Assembly: GCF_000498955.2 (NCBI RefSeq)
Contig: NZ_AYGX02000177.1
Span: 1 to 38,435 of the forward strand
Length of the DNA stretch: 38,435 bases
Origin: Lactiplantibacillus fabifermentans DSM 21115
GTDB taxonomy: Bacteria > Bacillota > Bacilli > Lactobacillales > Lactobacillaceae
Direction of reading: 5' to 3'
Shown: piece after piece, positions 1 through 8,276 of the stretch
Layout of the letters: every line of letters starts with the position of its first letter
How positions within the stretch are numbered: the first letter of the stretch is position 1
Position numbers and translations under genes: made by a program
The notes under the pieces: model-generated
Database searches by the model: none
Seen by the model: the letters and a program-made list of their open reading frames with translations, nothing else
Told to the model about the DNA's origin: nothing

Positions 1-474
1 GAAGCTGATCTTTTTTGTCCGAACAGCGTTCGGATTAATTTTACAATCTACCTTATCCATAATCTGATATTTGTCCAAATACAAATCATTAGCATGCACC
101 CACGTTCGTTGCCCATCAATACTCAATCGGCCACCGAGTGCTTCAGATAAATAATAAACCAAGTTATAAAATGCTTTTTGGGTCATCGGGAGTTCATTTA
201 AATAATTCGTCCGCACCATCACCAAATGCGCTGCCGGTTCAACGGTCGTCAGCTGAATCGGGCACACCAGCCAGCGCGGACGCGTATTTGTAAATGCTTG
301 GGTAAATTCGGTTGGGTCTAACCAAAACGTTAAATGTAAGCGGTTATTAAGGCTGTCATCATTGCCGTAATGATGAACCGTAAACTGCCGCCGATCAATT
401 CCCCAAATCTGCCGTGCTAAATCATGATAGTCCACATCGAGCGTTTGCCGTTTCACTCGTAAGTATGCTTTCAT
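1..474 (-). CDS. Hypothetical protein, N-terminal part (runs off the window)
   Basis: An open frame on the minus strand runs without a stop to the first base of the window, so only the first 158 codons are seen. It begins MKAYLRVKRQTLDVDYHDLA. I prefer the ATG at 474 because GAGAGG (487-492) lies 12 bases upstream; an in-frame ATG at 486 would abut that site. The visible part is mixed alpha/beta with many aromatic residues and no signal peptide or membrane segment. I do not recognise the family. It is separated from the upstream ABC operon by that operon's terminator and a hairpin-rich gap. Confidence 0.6.
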   Translation of the reverse strand, partial: MKAYLRVKRQTLDVDYHDLARQIWGIDRRQFTVHHYGNDDSLNNRLHLTFWLDPTEFTQAFTNTRPRWLVCPIQLTTVEPAAHLVMVRTNYLNELPMTQKAFYNLVYYLSEALGGRLSIDGQRTWVHANDLYLDKYQIMDKVDCKINPNAVRTKKISF

Positions 475-486
475 ATAATTCGCCAT

Positions 487-806
487 CCCTCTCAAAAAGA
501 TACTCCCAGAATACTAGCCTCCCCCATTAACTAACAGTCGGCAATTTCATTTAATCGGTATCCGAACATACTCATTGACCGATTGTTTGCTGCTCCCAGC
601 CAATAATATCGCTAGTCGCCGTGACGACTTTTCTCAAATGAAGTCGTCGAATTTTGTTGTGGCATAAGCCAAGCACTCGATGGCTAAAACCGACTTAGCT
701 AGCTTAACTTGCTGAAAGTCGGCATTCGAAAACTTTTCATCATCAAGCCGGCTGGGCCACGGTGGCAGCCCATTGGCGCAGCCGGCGGAACCGCAATCAA
801 ACAACG
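487..806. other. Gene-free, hairpin-rich gap
   Basis: No convincing gene. Inverted repeats occur in series: GACGACTT 623-630 with AAGTCGTC 641-648; CCGACTT 690-696 with AAGTCGG 716-722; GCCGGCT 747-753 with AGCCGGC 780-786, the last enclosing a smaller GGGC/GCCC stem. Unlike the multibranched elements elsewhere there is no outer pair of arms joining them, so I do not place this in that family. Confidence 0.5.
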
Positions 807-834
807 AAAAAACGACCACCCGTAGGCAGTCGTT
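807..834 (-). terminator. Terminator of the amino acid ABC operon
   Basis: On the minus strand AACGACTGCC (834-825) pairs with GGTGGTCGTT (820-811) with two wobble pairs and a TACG tetraloop, followed by a U run (A run 807-811 on the plus strand). It lies 12 bases beyond the stop codon of the binding protein. Confidence 0.85.
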
Positions 835-845
835 TAAATTAATGA

Positions 846-1682
846 TTAGTTTTCAACTTTTTGATTACCGAACCACTTTTTGTTGATCTTCGCTAAAGTC
901 CCGTTGGCTTTTAATTCTTTCAAGCCGGCGTTGATCTTCTTGCGCATCGTCTTGTCACCTTTCCGCATCCCAACCGCGAAATCTTCGGACTTGAACGTCC
1001 CTTGGGTCTCGTTGTAGTCGGCAGAGTTGGATTCGTGTTTGATGTAGTAGTTGGCATAGACACTATCAATCAATAAGCCTTTAATCCGACCTGCATTCAA
1101 GTCTAAGAAAGCGTTGGTAAAGGTATCGTATTGAATTGGTGTTTTATTAGCAATTTTATTCTTCAACAATGTTGGATTATTTTCCAAAGATTCATAACCT
1201 GATGACCCGGATTGCACCCCGAGTGTTTTACCCGTCATGTCGTTGAACGAGTTAATGTGGTTTTTCTTCAATGACACTAACACTTGCTTATTCTTCAAAT
1301 AAGTATTGCTGAACGCGACCACTTTTTCCCGTTGCGCATTTTTCGTATAGCCATTCCAGATTAAATCAATCGTGCCGTTCCGTAATTCAGTGGCGTTCAT
1401 TGACCAGTCAATCGTTTGGAAACTGATTTTAATGCCATATAGTTTAAACACGGCCCGGGCTAAGTCGACATCGTAGCCAACTAATTTCCCGGACTTTTCC
1501 CGGAAGCCCATTGGCACAAAACTATCATCAAGGCCGACAATCACATAACCGCGTTTTTTGATTTTGGCCCAAGTATCTTGGGTATCCGCACGCGTCTTGA
1601 CATTCTCGCAGCCGGATAACGTTCCCGCTAAGCCAACTAACACCGCAAAGAGTAGGCATAATGAAATTATTCTTTTTTTCAT
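846..1682 (-). CDS. Amino acid ABC transporter substrate-binding lipoprotein
   Basis: Extracellular solute-binding protein family 3, 278 residues, last gene of a three-gene importer operon. A lipoprotein signal is visible: MKKR, a hydrophobic core, then LSGC with the lipidated Cys at residue 25. The mature part follows the amino-acid binding pattern (DSFVPMGF, GYDVDLARAVF, DLIWNGYT, GVQSGSSGYESL). It would sit on the outer membrane face and deliver substrate to the permease. The substrate cannot be read from sequence; family members bind Gln, basic or other polar amino acids. The T-box upstream ties expression to the charging of one tRNA. The family is sure, the substrate is not. Confidence 0.9.
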   Translation of the reverse strand: MKKRIISLCLLFAVLVGLAGTLSGCENVKTRADTQDTWAKIKKRGYVIVGLDDSFVPMGFREKSGKLVGYDVDLARAVFKLYGIKISFQTIDWSMNATELRNGTIDLIWNGYTKNAQREKVVAFSNTYLKNKQVLVSLKKNHINSFNDMTGKTLGVQSGSSGYESLENNPTLLKNKIANKTPIQYDTFTNAFLDLNAGRIKGLLIDSVYANYYIKHESNSADYNETQGTFKSEDFAVGMRKGDKTMRKKINAGLKELKANGTLAKINKKWFGNQKVEN

Positions 1683-1693
1683 ACCACCGCCTC

Positions 1694-2335
1694 CTAATCT
1701 GCTTGGTTGGGTTCAACGTGTAACATATCATCCGCAATGTTTTTTGCGAAAGTTAAATCATGAGTGACCACAATTTGTGTCATGCCATCGGCTTTTAAAC
1801 CAAGAATCAACTTTTCAACTTCTTGGCGTAAGTTCGGGTCCAAGGCTGAAGTTGGTTCGTCATAACATAAGATGTTCGGCCGCATCGCTAACGCCCGCGC
1901 AATGGCGACCCGTTGTTTTTGACCACCGGAAAGTTGGTAAGGATATTGGTCGGCGTGGTCACCTAAGTTTAAGCGGTCCAATAATTTTTGGGCCGTCGCT
2001 TCAGCGTCGGCTTTGCTTTCCTTGAGTACCATCGTTGGTGCTAACGTAATGTTTTGCATCACCGTCAAATGTGGAAATAATTCGAAGTTTTGGAACACGA
2101 CCCCAATCACGCTGTCATTACTCGTGTTTGTGTACGGGTCAAAAGGTTGCCCATCAACTAAGAACTCGCCACCATTGACTTGTTCCAGCCCCGTAATACA
2201 ACGTAGCAAGGTCGTTTTCCCAGCCCCGGAAGGCCCAACGATGCTAAGAATTTCACCATCTTTAACGGTGACGTTTAAATCTTTGATAATCGTACGATCA
2301 CCAAAACTTTTGGTAATATTTTTTAATTCTAACAT
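1694..2335 (-). CDS. Amino acid ABC transporter ATP-binding protein
   Basis: ATPase of the polar amino acid importer, 213 residues. Walker A GPSGAGK (34-40), signature LSGGQKQR (135-142), Walker B ILCYDEP (155-161) and switch His192 are all present. It ends about 30 residues earlier than the usual 240-residue GlnQ-type ATPases; the nucleotide-binding core is complete, so the short tail need not be harmful. The start is supported by AAGGAGGG upstream of ATG 2335. Twelve bases separate it from the permease and eleven from the binding protein, so the three are co-translated in an operon. Confidence 0.93.
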   Translation of the reverse strand: MLELKNITKSFGDRTIIKDLNVTVKDGEILSIVGPSGAGKTTLLRCITGLEQVNGGEFLVDGQPFDPYTNTSNDSVIGVVFQNFELFPHLTVMQNITLAPTMVLKESKADAEATAQKLLDRLNLGDHADQYPYQLSGGQKQRVAIARALAMRPNILCYDEPTSALDPNLRQEVEKLILGLKADGMTQIVVTHDLTFAKNIADDMLHVEPNQAD

Positions 2336-2347
2336 GGCAAGCCCTCC

Positions 2348-2989
2348 TTATTTCCAATAACTGTAGTGCTTTTCAACGCGGCGTAAGACGAAGGTCGTCA
2401 CGGCCGTTAAGAGTAAGTAGATGACGCCCACTAACATCAATGGGACTAACGTGACGTCACGCGCGGTAGCCACGTTCCCGGCCCGGAGCAAGTCGCCTAA
2501 CCCGATGACGTAAACTAACGAGGAATCCTTAATCAAGTTGATGACTTCGTTCCCAACGGATGGCAGGACGATTTTAACAACTTGCGGAATCACGATTTTA
2601 CGAATTGTTTGCCAGTAGCTGAGCCGTAACACCCGCGCACTTTCATACTGCCCATTATCAATTGATTGTAACCCACCGCGGAAGATTTCTGCAAAGTAAG
2701 CGGCGTAATTTAAAATGAAAGCGAATAGGGCCGCTTCATAACGTTCAAAGACAATCCCGATTAAGGGTAAGCCGTAAAAGACGACGATCAATTGGAGCAA
2801 TAACGGCGTCCCCCGCATTAACCAAACGTAAAAATCAATGAGCCATTTCAACGGTTTAAATTTGGAATTCAACCCTAAACTTAAAACTAACCCTAATGGC
2901 AATGATCCTACTAACGTCCATAAGAAAATTTGTAGCGTCATGCCGGCGCCGGAAATTAATGATGGCAAAATCTCTAAAATATAGTGCAT
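2348..2989 (-). CDS. Amino acid ABC transporter permease
   Basis: Membrane subunit of the importer, 213 residues, HisM/GlnP-like. Several hydrophobic segments are visible (about 10-35, 50-75, 85-105, 180-205), and the cytoplasmic coupling loop lies around ESARVLRLSYWQTIRKIVIP. The start ATG 2989 follows GGGAGGG at good spacing. It is the first gene behind the T-box leader, and would form a homodimer with the ATPase dimer below it. Confidence 0.92.
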   Translation of the reverse strand: MHYILEILPSLISGAGMTLQIFLWTLVGSLPLGLVLSLGLNSKFKPLKWLIDFYVWLMRGTPLLLQLIVVFYGLPLIGIVFERYEAALFAFILNYAAYFAEIFRGGLQSIDNGQYESARVLRLSYWQTIRKIVIPQVVKIVLPSVGNEVINLIKDSSLVYVIGLGDLLRAGNVATARDVTLVPLMLVGVIYLLLTAVTTFVLRRVEKHYSYWK

Positions 2990-3017
2990 GTGCGTTCCCT
3001 CCCAAATTTAACAGCAA

Positions 3018-3115
3018 CAAAAAAGTCCTCTTGAGAACTATCTCAAGAGGACGTCTATGCGCGGTGCCACCTCACTTCGCAGCAACTTCACAGTTACTGC
3101 CTCAGGGAGTTTCGT
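3018..3115 (-). promoter_or_regulatory. Second T-box antiterminator/terminator module (partial T-box)
   Basis: Reading the minus strand, after the first terminator there is only about 50 bases before a second T-box core TGGCACCGCG (3069-3060) and a second terminator: a perfect 12-bp stem, GTCCTCTTGAGA with TCTCAAGAGGAC (3025-3036 and 3041-3052), then a U run (A run 3018-3024). No Stem I or specifier loop precedes it, so only the tRNA-acceptor-sensing half is duplicated. The permease start codon is 29 bases further on. Confidence 0.85.
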
Positions 3116-3126
3116 GATAAAAACAC

Positions 3127-3390
3127 AAAAAAATCGTCCCTAGGCCTAAAGCCTAAGAGGACGATTTCATCGCGGTGCCACCTCATCTTTATCAATTGCT
3201 CGCACAATTGAACTCAGCGAGTTTATCACTAAACTCCGCCGCTAACGAGGCCAACCGTAACAGCTTACTTTATTCAGCCATTCAACTCACAGATGTGGTT
3301 CGTCTTTAACCCGCCGTCACCTTTCCAGCCCCGGTGACTCTCTGAACAACGTGCTAATAACTACTCTTCTGTTCTCTGTTTTTTAATGTT
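3127..3390 (-). promoter_or_regulatory. T-box leader of the amino acid ABC operon
   Basis: A full T-box: transcript from about 3390, Stem I with a distal GTCACC/GGTGAC helix around 3319-3340, a long middle part, the T-box core TGGCACCGCG (3180-3171) and a terminator in which AAATCGTCC (3167-3159) pairs with the GGACGATTT half at 3139-3131, then a U run. Uncharged cognate tRNA would pair with the core and prevent termination, inducing the importer when that amino acid is short. I could not fix the specifier codon by eye: two GAA-type specifier-loop candidates exist (about 3255-3275) and neither folds unambiguously. Confidence 0.9.
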
Positions 3391-3396
3391 GTTCTC

Positions 3397-3425
3397 ATAC
3401 TAACGAAAACGAATCGCTTCGTCAA
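3397..3425 (-). promoter_or_regulatory. Promoter of the T-box/ABC operon
   Basis: TTGACG (minus strand, 3425-3420), a 17-base spacer, and TAGTAT (3402-3397). Transcription would start near 3390 and produce the T-box leader. It lies just downstream of the minD stop codon. Confidence 0.8.
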
Positions 3426-3436
3426 GTCTTTTTCAC

Positions 3437-4240
3437 TTATTTGCGGTGAAAAATTCCAGCAAAGCGCGCCCACATACCTGGCTTAGATTGCTCAATGTTC
3501 ATGAGCGGTACCGTTTCACCCTCGATACGGCGGGCAATATTGCGGTAACCTTGTGAAGCTGAATTCTTTGGATCCAAAACGATGGGTTCCCCATTATTCG
3601 ATGTGCGAATAACGGCGTCATCATCAAAGACGATGCCCAGTAAATCAATCGATAAATGATGGGTAATTTCATCGATATCCATCGTTTCACCATCTTGCAT
3701 CATCCGCCGACGAATTCGGTTGATGACGAGCTTCGGTGCTTCAGCTAATGGATATTGTTCCAATAAGCCGACAACGCGGTCCGCATCACGAATTGCTGAG
3801 ATTTCAGGAGTTGAAACGATAATGCCGGCATCGGCCCCCGCAATCGCGTTCATGAACCCTTGTTCAATCCCAGCTGGACAATCTAATAAGACATAATCAA
3901 AATCAGGCTTTAATTCATCAACAATTGACCGAACCTGATCCGGATTCAAGGAATCCTTATCCGCATTTTGGGCGGCAGGTAATAGGAACAATAAGTCGTC
4001 GAAGCGTTTGTCTTTGACTAAAGCTTGGCGCAATTGCGCGCGACCCGCCACGACATCCACAATGTCATATAAAATACGATTGTCTAAACCTAAAATCACA
4101 TCCAAATTTCGTAAACCAATGTCTAAGTCTACGAGGCAGACCTTTTTGCCCATTAGAGCTAAGGCCGTCCCGAGATTGGCAGTCGTCGTCGTTTTACCGA
4201 CGCCCCCTTTACCAGAGGTAATGACAATTGCTTTTCCCAT
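3437..4240 (-). CDS. minD: Septum site-determining ATPase MinD
   Basis: MinD, 267 residues, a ParA/MinD-class ATPase that binds the membrane when ATP-loaded and recruits MinC to block FtsZ rings near the poles. The deviant Walker A KGGVGKTT (11-18) carries Lys11 and Lys16. The C-terminus GMWARFAGIFHRK forms the amphipathic membrane-targeting helix. The ATG at 4240 overlaps the minC stop by one base and has GGAGGA eight bases before it, so the genes are translationally coupled. There is no minE here, as in other Firmicutes, where DivIVA usually supplies the topology. Last gene of the mre-min cluster. Confidence 0.97.
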   Translation of the reverse strand: MGKAIVITSGKGGVGKTTTTANLGTALALMGKKVCLVDLDIGLRNLDVILGLDNRILYDIVDVVAGRAQLRQALVKDKRFDDLLFLLPAAQNADKDSLNPDQVRSIVDELKPDFDYVLLDCPAGIEQGFMNAIAGADAGIIVSTPEISAIRDADRVVGLLEQYPLAEAPKLVINRIRRRMMQDGETMDIDEITHHLSIDLLGIVFDDDAVIRTSNNGEPIVLDPKNSASQGYRNIARRIEGETVPLMNIEQSKPGMWARFAGIFHRK

Positions 4241-4908
4241 CAAACATGTCCTCCATTCCGAGTAAATAACTTCGGTCGTACGCGTTTCAGTTGATTCAAG
4301 GGTTGATAATCTAAGGCTTGAATATCGTTAATATACACGACGTTAGTCCCCGCCACAATTTTTTCTGGATCAACGAGTTCCAGCAGTTCCCCGACCCGCA
4401 CCCGTGGTACGGTCGCTAACGGGCTCACAATCACTGCATCAGCATGGTCAGGATAACCGGCTTCTAAAGACCCAGAAATGTCCCCCATCACAAAAATACT
4501 ACCGGTCGCGCGTAAGACGCCACCTTCATGAATCTTACCGAAAAATAGCACGTCCCCATTAACTTCCAGGACTTGGCCATTTCGAATAATTTGATTAACT
4601 AAATGGACCGTATTGCGGTCGATCATCGCTAACGCATCCGCCGTTAAAATCACGTCGGCAGTTAACTTATGAATGCTAAATAGCTCATAGCGATTCACCA
4701 ATTGCGTGACTTGCGTATTTTGTTCCGTCGTAAGTAGACGACCCTCCGTACTCATGTCAAACGAGATCTCTTTATCAGTCGTGTTGTCGAGTTGCAAGCG
4801 GTCCAACAAAGTTTTTAAATCGGCCATAATGTCGTCAAAACTGGCGGACTGGCGAAAAATTAATTCATAACCATCACTACTGGCTTTTAAAACCACACTT
4901 TGTTGCAT
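4240..4908 (-). CDS. minC: Septum site-determining protein MinC
   Basis: MinC, 222 residues, inhibitor of FtsZ assembly that acts with MinD. The N-terminal half is the variable FtsZ-binding domain; the C-terminal half (from about 105) is the conserved beta-helix with glycine-rich repeats (VLRATGSIFVMGDISGSL). The start ATG 4908 follows GAAAGGA; an ATG 18 bases further upstream lacks such a site. It follows mreD by 21 bases and overlaps minD. Confidence 0.93.
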   Translation of the reverse strand: MQQSVVLKASSDGYELIFRQSASFDDIMADLKTLLDRLQLDNTTDKEISFDMSTEGRLLTTEQNTQVTQLVNRYELFSIHKLTADVILTADALAMIDRNTVHLVNQIIRNGQVLEVNGDVLFFGKIHEGGVLRATGSIFVMGDISGSLEAGYPDHADAVIVSPLATVPRVRVGELLELVDPEKIVAGTNVVYINDIQALDYQPLNQLKRVRPKLFTRNGGHV

Positions 4909-4929
4909 GTTGGAAATCCTTTCCACCGA

Positions 4930-5445
4930 CTAATTGACGCGGAGATATAACTGACGGACTGGGTAATACAAAATAACGAAAATCGCTAAGTTGACCGCAA
5001 TGGTCGGACCTAACGTATAGACCGCAAAGTCGGCTAAATTGTTAGTCACCACTTTACCAATCACATACCAAACGTATGCGAAGGCTTCAGTAATCGTAAT
5101 ATCAATAATATAGACCATTAGTAACGTTAAAAAGTTTAAATCCAGCCAAGGCTTCATCAAGCGGCTGAGATAAACGACTAACGGTAAGGCAATCAAGTAA
5201 ACCCCGAAAATACCAGTGAAATACCAATCGTACACTAAGCCGACAAAAGCGGCCCAGATTCCGACTGGCAACGCATCGTCGTCGTCCAAAAAGACGGCAA
5301 AGACGATCCATAACAAATCTAAATGTAACACACTGGAGTACGGGTACTTAAATAAGTTGCCGGCAAACACATTTGATAACGAGCCATCCAGAAACAGTGC
5401 AATGAATAACCCAATCGGAAAAATGTAGCATAAACGCGATTTCAA
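4930..5445 (-). CDS. mreD: Rod shape-determining membrane protein MreD
   Basis: MreD, 171 residues, a small integral membrane protein with about five hydrophobic segments spread over its length. It works with MreB, MreC, RodA and PBP2-type enzymes in side-wall peptidoglycan synthesis. It starts with TTG (5445), preceded by a very strong GGGAGGGG at seven bases; no ATG fits better. It lies 15 bases after mreC and 21 before minC. Confidence 0.92.
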   Translation of the reverse strand: MKSRLCYIFPIGLFIALFLDGSLSNVFAGNLFKYPYSSVLHLDLLWIVFAVFLDDDDALPVGIWAAFVGLVYDWYFTGIFGVYLIALPLVVYLSRLMKPWLDLNFLTLLMVYIIDITITEAFAYVWYVIGKVVTNNLADFAVYTLGPTIAVNLAIFVILYYPVRQLYLRVN

Positions 5446-5460
5446 AATTGCACCCCTCCC

Positions 5461-6306
5461 TTATTTTTCGGCGACCGTTACGACCGTCAAATCACTAAGA
5501 TCGGCAGCAGGCTTGATTTCAACTTCGGAAGCCAACCCATAATCATCTTGTTTCACACTAGCAACGGTCCCAATGTATAAGCCCTTAGGTGTAACCCCAC
5601 CGAGCCCACTTGTCACGACTTTGTCACCCTTTTTAATCTTAACCGATGACGTCACCGAACCCATTTCAAGGTAACCGGTACTCTTGTCATAACCAGAAAC
5701 AATCCCGTTGACCGTCTTACCGGAGCTATTGGTAATTTGGATGGCGAACTTATCCGCATTCGAACTCGTGCTAGAAATCAATTCAACTTTTGAGTTGGTT
5801 TGGTTAACTTCCACGACGCGCCCAATCAAGCCGGTTTCTGACATGACGGACATATTCTTCTTAATTCCGGAAGTCGCCCCTTTAGAAATAACTAATTGAT
5901 TCATCCATGAAGACGGTGTCCGGGCAATCACGCTCGCTGAAACGGTCGTGTAGCTCGACAATGATGAATTCAATTTTAATTCTTTACGTAACTGCTTGTT
6001 TTCAGCAGCCGTCGTTTGGGCATTCACTTTCGCTTGTGCTAATTGATCAACTTGTTTCTTTAACTTTTGATTTTCTTGATAAGTATTCAACAAATCCGAA
6101 ACGGAATTGGAAGCACTTTGAAGTCCGTTGACTGGCCAAGCAATGACCCGGTCAACGGCGCCAGCGACGTCATTCCCAAATTGCTGAATCAATGGCGGTG
6201 TCGACTTTTTGTTCCGTACCGCGACTGATACGCTCATCAAGCCGAAACTAATAATCAGCAAAATAATCACGATGACTAGTTTACGGTTGGAGAAAAACTT
6301 TTGCAT
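5461..6306 (-). CDS. mreC: Cell shape-determining protein MreC
   Basis: MreC, 281 residues, a bitopic protein linking the MreB machinery to wall synthases outside the membrane. One N-terminal membrane segment (about 8-28), a coiled coil (about 65-110, rich in Gln, Lys and Leu), then the two-lobed beta domain (VSASVIARTPSSWMNQLVI, GLIGRVVEV, VVTSGLGGVTPKGLYIGTV). Typical length. Between mreB and mreD in the standard order. Confidence 0.95.
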   Translation of the reverse strand: MQKFFSNRKLVIVIILLIISFGLMSVSVAVRNKKSTPPLIQQFGNDVAGAVDRVIAWPVNGLQSASNSVSDLLNTYQENQKLKKQVDQLAQAKVNAQTTAAENKQLRKELKLNSSLSSYTTVSASVIARTPSSWMNQLVISKGATSGIKKNMSVMSETGLIGRVVEVNQTNSKVELISSTSSNADKFAIQITNSSGKTVNGIVSGYDKSTGYLEMGSVTSSVKIKKGDKVVTSGLGGVTPKGLYIGTVASVKQDDYGLASEVEIKPAADLSDLTVVTVAEK

Positions 6307-6376
6307 AATGAACCCCCGGTCGAAAATTCAATGAGTTTACAATAAATAAGCGGGAAGACATCTTCCCGCTCACCTG

Positions 6377-7381
6377 TTATCGCTTTTTCATAACATCGAT
6401 GCTCTTAAGTGATTCACCAGTCCCAACGGCCACACAATCAAGTGGTTCGTTAGCAATGAAAACAGGTACTTTGGTTTCATCGGCAATCACTTCGGAAAGA
6501 TTCTTCAATAAGGCGCCACCGCCAGTTAAAACAATCCCGTGATCAATTACATCAGAGGCAATTTCTGGGGAAGTTTCTTCCAAGGTTTCCTTAATCGCTG
6601 AAATAACTTCTGAAACGATTTCTTGAATCGCTTCAGCAACATCGACGGCTGAAATTTCAACTGTCTTTGGCAAACCTGATAACAAGTCCCGGCCCCGAAT
6701 CGTTGAGCCTTCGATTTCTTGGGCGGCATCCATTGATGCTGAACCAATATCGATTTTCAATTGTTCGGCAGTCCGTTCCCCGATTAAGAGGTTAAATTTT
6801 TGGCGAACGTGATAAATGATTGAATCATCAATCTTATCACCCGCCATCCGGATTGAACGACTTGACACGATTCCCCCTAAGGAAATCGTCGCCACGTCAG
6901 TCGTCCCACCACCAATATCAACAACCATGCTACCAGTCGGATCCATAACTGGTAACCCAGCACCGATTGCAGCAGCAAATGGTTCTTCAATGACATAAGC
7001 ATCCCGTGCGCCAGCAACGCGGGTCGCATCAATAACGGCCCGTTTTTCGACTTCGGTAACACCACTCGGTACACAAACCATGACATAAGGTTTACCGTTC
7101 GAACGACCCAATGTCTTTTGAATAAAGTACTTCATCATCGCAACGGTAGTATCGTAATCAGCAATGACCCCGTCTTTCATTGGGCGGATTGCCACAATAC
7201 TTGCTGGTGTTCTCCCAATCATATCCCGTGCTTCTGAACCAACGGATACGATTTCACCAGTCTTCGTGTTCTTCGCAACCACGGATGGTTCTCGTAGTAC
7301 GATTCCCTTGCCGTCAACGTACACAATTGTGTTGGCAGTACCGAGATCGATCCCGATATTCTTTGTCCCAAATCCGAACAC
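6377..7381 (-). CDS. mreB: Rod shape-determining protein MreB
   Basis: Actin-like MreB, 334 residues, forming membrane-bound filaments that orient side-wall synthesis. Visible motifs: phosphate loop [14 protein letters not shown] near the N-terminus, [10 protein letters not shown] in the middle and the adenosine-binding VLTGGGALL near the C-terminus. I place the start at GTG 7381 rather than the ATG three codons upstream: it gives [14 protein letters not shown], the usual MreB N-terminus, and leaves nine bases after GAAGGG, whereas the ATG abuts that site. First gene of mreBCD-minCD. Confidence 0.95.
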   Translation of the reverse strand: MFGFGTKNIGIDLGTANTIVYVDGKGIVLREPSVVAKNTKTGEIVSVGSEARDMIGRTPASIVAIRPMKDGVIADYDTTVAMMKYFIQKTLGRSNGKPYVMVCVPSGVTEVEKRAVIDATRVAGARDAYVIEEPFAAAIGAGLPVMDPTGSMVVDIGGGTTDVATISLGGIVSSRSIRMAGDKIDDSIIYHVRQKFNLLIGERTAEQLKIDIGSASMDAAQEIEGSTIRGRDLLSGLPKTVEISAVDVAEAIQEIVSEVISAIKETLEETSPEIASDVIDHGIVLTGGGALLKNLSEVIADETKVPVFIANEPLDCVAVGTGESLKSIDVMKKR

Positions 7382-7438
7382 TACATTCATCCCTTCATCA
7401 TTTACAAATTTAATTTTTTATTAGTCATAATAGTAAGT

Positions 7439-7447
7439 ATTATAGCA
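7439..7447 (-). promoter_or_regulatory. mreB: Extended -10 promoter for mreBCD-minCD
   Basis: On the minus strand TGC followed directly by a perfect TATAAT (7447-7439). The -35 region at 17 bases is only a T run, so the TGn extension probably matters. It lies about 60 bases before the mreB start; the roughly 150 bases between it and radC are AT-rich and contain no gene. Confidence 0.7.
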
Positions 7448-7600
7448 TAATAGCCCAGCATAAAAAATTACTGCCTGAATCCTAGCATACCGTAATCTCT
7501 TAAAAAATACAGTCCCATTATTTAACTTAGATAAAATTTAAAAAAACGCGATTAAGCCGAATAATTATCGGTCCTAACCCCGTTATTTTACCACATTCTT

Positions 7601-8239
7601 TTAAGATTCCGTATTACAATTTAACAACCCTTGCTCGGCGAAACTAAAGTAATCGCTTGCACCAATCACAAAACAGTCTAATAACGGGATACCTAGCAGT
7701 TCACCACTAATTTGTAATCTTTTCGTAAATTCAACGTCCTTGTGTGACGGTTCCGCATCACCGCTCGGATGATTGTGCGCAATCACAATGCGGGCGGTCG
7801 TAGTTGCCAAGGCGACCTGAAAAATTTCACGCGGATGCGCCGGACAAGAATTCAAGGTACCTTGGAAAATAATTTGCCGTTTCACAATTTGATTTTTTGT
7901 ATCTAAACATAACAGAAGTAATTGCTCCTGCGTTAAACCAGCAAAGTCGCTTTGTAACTGCTCACCAATTTGTTGACTGCCAAACACTTGCCCTAACACG
8001 ACCCGTGGCGGTTGTGGCAACAACTGACCACACCGTAATGCCGCTAACAAGCTGCGCCAATGTGGTTGACTTGGCACTTGTTCGAGCCATTGTCCGGCTA
8101 AGGCTGGTGGATGCGTTGTTTCAAATTCGCGGGTCGCCGCTAAAGCAGCGGCCTCATCCAAAAAGCCGGTAAAGTATTGTTGAATCAACTGGTGAATCTG
8201 CTGTGCATGGTCATTTGTTCGACCGATTAATGTTTCCAT
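7601..8239 (-). CDS. radC: RadC/JAB-domain protein (UPF0758)
   Basis: RadC-family protein, 212 residues, with the JAMM-type zinc motif HNHPSGDAEPSHKD (His155, His157, Asp168). The role of chromosomal RadC is unsettled; older DNA-repair claims do not hold well and no reaction is established. The start ATG 8239 follows AAAGGGGGC; an in-frame upstream codon has no such site. It lies 37 bases after folC on the same strand, so it is probably in that transcript. Confidence 0.9.
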   Translation of the reverse strand: METLIGRTNDHAQQIHQLIQQYFTGFLDEAAALAATREFETTHPPALAGQWLEQVPSQPHWRSLLAALRCGQLLPQPPRVVLGQVFGSQQIGEQLQSDFAGLTQEQLLLLCLDTKNQIVKRQIIFQGTLNSCPAHPREIFQVALATTTARIVIAHNHPSGDAEPSHKDVEFTKRLQISGELLGIPLLDCFVIGASDYFSFAEQGLLNCNTES

Positions 8240-8276
8240 CGAAGCGCCCCCTTTATAAGACAACTCCGCAAACTAA

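Noticed and set aside
634-819. A 61-codon minus-strand frame
   Set aside because: It lies entirely in hairpin-rich intergenic sequence and overlaps the ABC operon terminator, with no family resemblance.
3250-3280. Assigning the ABC T-box to Lys, Gly or Trp
   Set aside because: Candidate triplets follow two different GAA motifs and neither has a clean flanking helix like the one seen for valS; the codon needs a model-based fold.
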